A stretch of DNA of 64,000 nt from contig JAJYLQ010000014.1 of NCBI GenBank assembly GCA_021787595.1, positions 1 to 64,000 on the forward strand. Direction: 5' to 3'. The notes under the pieces were generated by a model. That model searched no databases. It was given only the letters and a program-made list of their open reading frames with translations, and was not told the DNA's origin. Position 1 is the stretch's first letter; each line of letters starts with the position of its first letter. Of this stretch, positions 59,973-64,000 are shown in pieces. Source of the DNA: Chloroflexota bacterium. Lineage in GTDB: Bacteria > Chloroflexota > Anaerolineae > Anaerolineales > Villigracilaceae. The position numbers and the translations under genes were made by a program.

Positions 59973-61010
59973 TCAAGACGACACAAATTCAGGCAGGTTC
60001 GTGATGAACGGCGGATACACGATGCCGTTCTCGGTGACGATGGCCGAGATCAGGCGATTGGGCGTCACGTCGAAAGCCGGGTTGCGCGCCTTTGCATTTT
60101 GCGGTGCGACGCGTTCGCCGCGGAATTGAAGATCGAGCACTTCGCCCGCATCGCGCTCCTCGATGGGAATCTGGCTGCCGTCTTTCAGGCTCAGATCAAT
60201 CGTCGAGGTTGGAACAACGGAATACGCCGGAACGTTGTTATCGTGCGCCGCGAGCGCCAGCATGTACGTGCCGATTTTATTTGCGACATCGCCGTTGGCC
60301 GTCACGCGATCCGCACCGAAGAAAACCTTTTGAGCCTTGCCTGCGCGCAGGAAAAAACCCGACATATTGTCGCTGATGATTTCATACGGAATTTTATATT
60401 GCTCCAATTCCCAGGCCGTCAGGCGCGCGCCCTGCAAACGCGGACGAGTTTCGTCAACCAGAACATGGACGCGCTTGCCTTGCTCATGCGCCATGCGGAT
60501 CACGCCTAATGCCGTCCCCCAATCCACGGTTGCCAATGAGCCGGTGTTGCAGTGATGAATGACGGTATCGCCATCATTAATCAATGCCGCGCCGTGCTGC
60601 GCCATTCGCTTGTTGATCTCGACATCTTCATCCGCAATTTTTTGAGCTTCATCCAACACGGCCTGGCGAAGTTCATCTGCTTTCAAATTTTTGTTTTCAA
60701 CAGAACGCATGACTCGATCCACTGCCCAGGCCAGATTCACGGCAGTCGGCCGCGCGGACTTCAAAGTGGACGCGGCGGATTTTAGATCGGCGAGCAAATC
60801 ACGGGTCGAGGCTGAAGCGGATTCGCGCGCAGCGAGTGCGAGTCCAAATGCAGCCGCGGCGCCAATCGCAGGCGCGCCGCGCACCACCATGTCTTTGATT
60901 GCAACCGCGACTTCTTTATGACTTCGATACGCCGCAATTTCAAATGTGCCGGGCAAGCGGCGCTGGTCAATCATCCTGGTTTGGTTGTCTTCCCAAAAAA
61001 CAGTTCGCAT
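59973..61010 (-). CDS. mtnA: S-methyl-5-thioribose-1-phosphate isomerase
   Basis: A 345-residue MtnA enzyme converting methylthioribose 1-phosphate (or 5-deoxyribose 1-phosphate) to the ribulose form. RLPGTFEIAAYRSHKEVAVAIKDMVVRGAPAIGAAAAFGLALAA (about 19-62), the catalytic Cys in HHCNTGSLATVDWGTALGVI (about 155-174) and Asp in FFGADRVTANGDVANKIGTY (about 234-253) are present. The downstream partner in salvage, a class II aldolase/dehydratase-like protein, is immediately upstream in the same operon (6-base gap). Confidence 0.94.
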   Translation of the reverse strand: MRTVFWEDNQTRMIDQRRLPGTFEIAAYRSHKEVAVAIKDMVVRGAPAIGAAAAFGLALAARESASASTRDLLADLKSAASTLKSARPTAVNLAWAVDRVMRSVENKNLKADELRQAVLDEAQKIADEDVEINKRMAQHGAALINDGDTVIHHCNTGSLATVDWGTALGVIRMAHEQGKRVHVLVDETRPRLQGARLTAWELEQYKIPYEIISDNMSGFFLRAGKAQKVFFGADRVTANGDVANKIGTYMLALAAHDNNVPAYSVVPTSTIDLSLKDGSQIPIEERDAGEVLDLQFRGERVAPQNAKARNPAFDVTPNRLISAIVTENGIVYPPFITNLPEFVSS

Positions 61011-61016
61011 GATATC

Positions 61017-61685
61017 TCACTTCTTGAATAATTGTTCGCGCAGTTGCAGCAATTTCTCGCCCACCGCCGGCGAAATACGTTCGACGTGTCCCATCGCCTG
61101 CGCGCGCCAGAAAACTTCGGCCACGTGTTCGACGCGTTCGAGCGCGATGAGACAGTCTTCCAAATCCCTGCCAACGGTCAAACTTCCATGCTGGCGCAGA
61201 AGAATCGCATCGTGATCCCGGATCAATGGCCGGACGACGTCCGCATCTTCGTGCGACGACGGCATCGCATACGCGCTGACCGGAACATCGCCAAGCGTTA
61301 GCATCACTTCGGGCAAAACGTCGGCGGGAAATTCCATGCCCGCCACGGTCAACGCGGTGGCAAAAACCGGATGAGCATGAATCACCGCGCGCACGTCGGG
61401 ACGTTGTTTATAGACTTCGATGTGCATCGGCGTTTCGGACGAAGGCCGGCGATCCTTTTTTGACTGATGCACTTTGCTTTGCAAATCCATCACGATCAGG
61501 TCGCTCGATTCCATGCGGCCTTTTGAAAGTCCTGAGGGCGTGATCAGGATAAGATTTTCATCGAGGCGCACGGAAATATTTCCGTCATTGGAGGTCAGCA
61601 AATGGCGTTCGTAGCAAATCCGTCCGCATTCAAGGATCGCAAGACGTAATTGTTGTTCATCTGCATACAAGGGAAATCGTAACAT
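61017..61685 (-). CDS. Class II aldolase/adducin-family protein (salvage partner of MtnA)
   Basis: 222 residues. Metal and active-site blocks: GNISVRLDENLILITPSGLSKGRM (about 39-62), RPSSETPMHIEVYKQRPDVRAVIHAHPVFATALTV (about 80-114, two zinc His) and LLRQHGSLTVGRDLEDCLIALERVEHVAEVF (about 158-188, third His). With mtnA next to it, it may act either as MtnB dehydratase or as the aldolase of the 5-deoxyribose/DHAP shunt. The sequence alone does not decide. A TACAAT box stands 9 bases before the ATG. Confidence 0.85.
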   Translation of the reverse strand: MLRFPLYADEQQLRLAILECGRICYERHLLTSNDGNISVRLDENLILITPSGLSKGRMESSDLIVMDLQSKVHQSKKDRRPSSETPMHIEVYKQRPDVRAVIHAHPVFATALTVAGMEFPADVLPEVMLTLGDVPVSAYAMPSSHEDADVVRPLIRDHDAILLRQHGSLTVGRDLEDCLIALERVEHVAEVFWRAQAMGHVERISPAVGEKLLQLREQLFKK

Positions 61686-61694
61686 AGCGGGCGA

Positions 61695-61700
61695 ATTGTA
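61695..61700 (-). promoter_or_regulatory. -10 box for the aldolase-mtnA operon
   Basis: On the minus strand TACAAT lies 9 bases before the ATG at 61685. There is no ribosome-binding site. Confidence 0.5.
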
Positions 61701-61891
61701 AAGTTAGCAACGCAAGCCGTCAATACAGCGTGCCGCTAAATTCATGGCGTTTTGGAATCGCAATGAGGGACGATCCTTAACGCGGATTCCACGAATTAGC
61801 AAATGACACGAATGAAGAAAAAACCTGCGTACTCTGCGGATCCTCTTCGCCTTGACGGTATAATAATTGCAATTCCTTCCCAAGAGCAGAC

Positions 61892-63445
61892 ATGCGTAAA
61901 TACTTATACTTCACCGTCTTCGTCTCCGGCATGACCACATTGGCCGCGGAGCTTTCAGCCTCGCGTTTGATCGGCAACGTGTTCGGGACGAGCAATCTCG
62001 TGTGGGCCAGCATCATCGGACTCATTCTGATCTATCTGACGCTGGGATATTTTCTCGGCGGCCGCTGGGCGGACCGTTGGCCGGACTCAGCCACGATGTA
62101 CCGTGTCCTCGCCTGGGGCGCGTTCACGCTCGGCATCGTGCCGTACATCGCCGCGCCCGTTTTGCGATTCGCTGCCAAAGCTTTTGAAGGTTTGGATGTC
62201 GCCGTTTTGCTCGGCTCGTTCGTCGCGGTGCTGATTTTGTTCATCGTGCCAGTGACATTGCTTGGGACGATCTCGCCGTTTGCCATCCGCCTGAGCGTGG
62301 ACGATCCCAAAACGTCTGGCGTTACTTCGGGGACAATTTATGCCATCTCAACACTTGGTTCCTTTATTGGAACATTCCTTCCGGTGCTGGTCACGATTCC
62401 AACCATTGGAACGCGGCTCACATTTTTCGTTTTCAGCATCGTTCTTTTGCTCGTCGCCTTGATTGGCATGTGGCAATATGCAAGTCACAAAATGATGCTC
62501 CAGCATTCATGGATGCCGGTGATTTTGATCGTCATCGCGATCCTTGCCAGCAATCAGAATTTAAAAGACTCGACCGGGCAGATTTACGAAACGGAATCGG
62601 CTTACAACTACATTCAAGTGCAAAAGATCAACGGTTATACTCTTTTGCGTTTGAACGATGGCGAAGGCGTGCATTCGATTTACAATCCCGATACATTGAA
62701 TTACGGCGGGCCGTGGGCGCAGTTCCTCGTCGGACCGTTCTTTTATCCAAACGCTTCAACATCACAAGTCAGGCGGATGGCGATTGTCGGGTTGGCTGCG
62801 GGGACAACCGCGCGCATGGCGACAGCCGTCTATGGCCCGATCCCGATTGACGGGTTCGAACTCGATCCGAAGATCATCGAGGTCGGCAAAAAATATTTCG
62901 ATGAGAATCTGCCGAATCTAAATATCATCATCGGCGATGGACGCTGGAATCTCGAACAGAGTCCGTACAAATATGACATCATCGCCGTGGACGCGTATCG
63001 CCCGCCGTACATTCCTCCGCACATGACCACGCAGGAGTTCTTTCAAATTTGCTACAACCATCTGACGGACAGCGGCGTGGTCGCGATCAACGTCGGCAGC
63101 GTGCCCGGCGACCGGCGACTCATCAACGGCTTGGCGACCACGATGGCAACGGTCTTTCCATCCATTCACATCATGGACATTCCCGGCACGCTGAACACGA
63201 TGATCTTCGCCACCAAACAGCCGACCAGGCCGGAGAACTTCGCCATTAACTTAACCTCGCTTGCACGAAATCCCAACACGAATCCAATTCTCCTAAGCAC
63301 CATGCAGACAACCTTTGCGAATTTGAAACCCGGTTATCAAACCACGCAGGTCTTCACCGATGACCGCGCACCGATTGAGTGGATCGTCAACGGCATGGTC
63401 ATCCGCTTTGCGTTGAGCGGAGGACTGAGTGGATTGCAGCCATAA
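61892..63445 (+). CDS. Membrane-fused spermidine synthase-like protein
   Basis: 517 residues. The N-terminal third has seven or so membrane spans (FTVFVSGMTTLAAELSASRLIGNVFGTSNLVWASIIGLILIYLTLGYFLGGRWADR...). The C-terminal half is a spermidine synthase-type Rossmann methyltransferase fold: IVGLAAGTTARMATAVYG (SAM site, about 297-314), IDGFELDPKIIEVGKKYF (acidic ribose ligand), IIIGDGRWNLEQSPYKYDIIAVDAYRPPYIPPHMTTQEFF. The catalytic Asp of true aminopropyltransferases appears as VDAY. Such fused proteins are common in Chloroflexota and their reaction is not established. Confidence 0.85.
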   Translation: MRKYLYFTVFVSGMTTLAAELSASRLIGNVFGTSNLVWASIIGLILIYLTLGYFLGGRWADRWPDSATMYRVLAWGAFTLGIVPYIAAPVLRFAAKAFEGLDVAVLLGSFVAVLILFIVPVTLLGTISPFAIRLSVDDPKTSGVTSGTIYAISTLGSFIGTFLPVLVTIPTIGTRLTFFVFSIVLLLVALIGMWQYASHKMMLQHSWMPVILIVIAILASNQNLKDSTGQIYETESAYNYIQVQKINGYTLLRLNDGEGVHSIYNPDTLNYGGPWAQFLVGPFFYPNASTSQVRRMAIVGLAAGTTARMATAVYGPIPIDGFELDPKIIEVGKKYFDENLPNLNIIIGDGRWNLEQSPYKYDIIAVDAYRPPYIPPHMTTQEFFQICYNHLTDSGVVAINVGSVPGDRRLINGLATTMATVFPSIHIMDIPGTLNTMIFATKQPTRPENFAINLTSLARNPNTNPILLSTMQTTFANLKPGYQTTQVFTDDRAPIEWIVNGMVIRFALSGGLSGLQP

Positions 63446-63470
63446 ATGCGTTTTACGCTTATCTCTGGAT

Positions 63471-63731
63471 TTAAGGCAACATTACATTCACAGCCAATAC
63501 AGTTCCATCGTCCCTCTTCCGCCCAATAATTTCCACATATTCCCCATCTCGAGGCAAGATCAGGTCATCCTGATAACTGAACTCAGCTCCAACGCTGCCC
63601 TCATATATTTTTGTCAACGGTGAAATCATGATATGGTCACTCTTCTGATATTGATCTGTCATGTTAAAACTGGCGCTATTGCCCTCGCGTGCAACATCAC
63701 TGACTTTTCCTTGTATACTGAACACGGGCAT
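63471..63731 (-). CDS. Small beta-rich hypothetical protein
   Basis: 86 residues without a signal peptide. Alternating strands (FSIQGKVSDVAREGNSASFNM, KSDHIMISPLTKIYEG, GEYVEIIGRKRDDGTVLAVNVMLP) suggest a small OB- or barrel-like fold similar in style to DUF5666. It may be the end of a larger gene cut off by the repeats just upstream (63740-63910), since no promoter or Shine-Dalgarno sequence is obvious. No family is recognised. Confidence 0.45.
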   Translation of the reverse strand: MPVFSIQGKVSDVAREGNSASFNMTDQYQKSDHIMISPLTKIYEGSVGAEFSYQDDLILPRDGEYVEIIGRKRDDGTVLAVNVMLP

Positions 63732-63734
63732 AAA

Positions 63735-63930
63735 TCGCGCTTTTGTTCAACGGGATTCGGCAAGGGATAAATCCCCGCCTCAGCGCATGAAAGTGGCGCC
63801 AAGGCGCCACTCGTTGCGCCAGTCCGAAGGCGTCGCCGTGGCGCCATGGCGACAACTTTCACGTACTGCCTGCGCCAGTGCCGCAGGCACAGGTGAGCAG
63901 GTGGCTTCAGCCCCGCGAATCAAGCGGTAG
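63735..63930. repeat. Composite dispersed repeat block
   Basis: AGTGGCGCCAAGGCGCCACT (63790-63809), CGAAGGCGTCGCCGTGGCGC and CCATGGCGACAACTTTCACG (inverse of 30695-30735), then GCCTGCGCCAGTGCCGCAGGC. No gene is seen from here to the window end. Confidence 0.65.
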
Positions 63931-64000
63931 AAAACCGCAATTTGTGACCGTGCCTGGTATACCTTGTAGTACTACTCTATTGAGCAAAACTTTTTTGACT

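Noticed and set aside
1-64000. tRNA, rRNA or tmRNA genes
   Set aside because: I looked through the gaps between genes and found only repeats, promoters and terminators; a covariance-model scan would settle it.

Overview
The window looks like a chromosomal segment of a Chloroflexota bacterium, most likely class Anaerolineae. This is inferred from gene content and style, not from a marker search. The signs are lipoproteins and membrane proteins with Thr/Pro-rich linkers, an rpsF-ssb-rpsR cluster without rplI, an rnc-smc pair, F420-type enzymes, start codons placed 6-9 bases after a -10 box (leaderless transcripts), and a very high load of short palindromic repeats between and inside genes. I saw no rRNA, tRNA or CRISPR array.

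Layout. 1-11.7 kb is an accessory, defence-like island. The probable end of an insertion element lies at 71-120. A degenerate SF1 helicase (726-2849) and a complete UvrD-like helicase (8813-11179) flank a run of inserted cassettes: a DUF433/DUF5615 toxin-antitoxin (TA) pair, a UPF0175/DUF3368 PIN pair, a small antitoxin remnant, a TumE-like pair and a 990-residue STAND ATPase with a TPR-like tail. Each cassette is preceded by a REP-like hairpin plus a copy of the 3' end of the first helicase gene. A Cas4/AddB-type Fe-S nuclease at 16.9 kb could be the third member of an AddAB-like machine. All three genes carry palindromic repeats inside their reading frames.

11.4-23.3 kb holds a frameshifted GIY-YIG gene, a deazaflavin (F420) nitroreductase-like protein and an F420-NADP reductase-like protein, a fructokinase, a MarR-MFS efflux operon, the nuclease, YqhQ (DUF1385), an M20 peptidase, an oligopeptide-binding protein, SecG and a PHP phosphoesterase. 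23.5-30.5 kb is core: rpsF-ssb-rpsR, a parvulin-type foldase, smc and rnc. 30.9-40.6 kb has an aldo/keto reductase, an HD protein, aspS-asnS, VanZ and DedA proteins, and the tRNA-thiolation pair nifS/mnmA interrupted by a GxxExxY gene.

The best regulatory find is at 32.9-33.1 kb. A promoter drives a 28-codon leader ORF with ten consecutive Asn/Asp codons. It is followed by mutually exclusive antiterminator and terminator hairpins and then aspS and asnS. This has the form of ribosome-mediated attenuation of the Asp and Asn tRNA synthetases.

40.6-64 kb carries envelope lipoproteins, an M32 carboxypeptidase, a SerA-like dehydrogenase, a MacAB-like efflux operon, a GltD-type oxidoreductase, an unfamiliar HExxH protein, a DsbA-like/cyclophilin fusion lipoprotein followed by a PrsW-like protease, trmI, a Nudix CoA-pyrophosphatase-like protein, ribosomal protein L25, mtnA with a class II aldolase (methylthio- or deoxyribose salvage), and a membrane-fused spermidine synthase-like protein.
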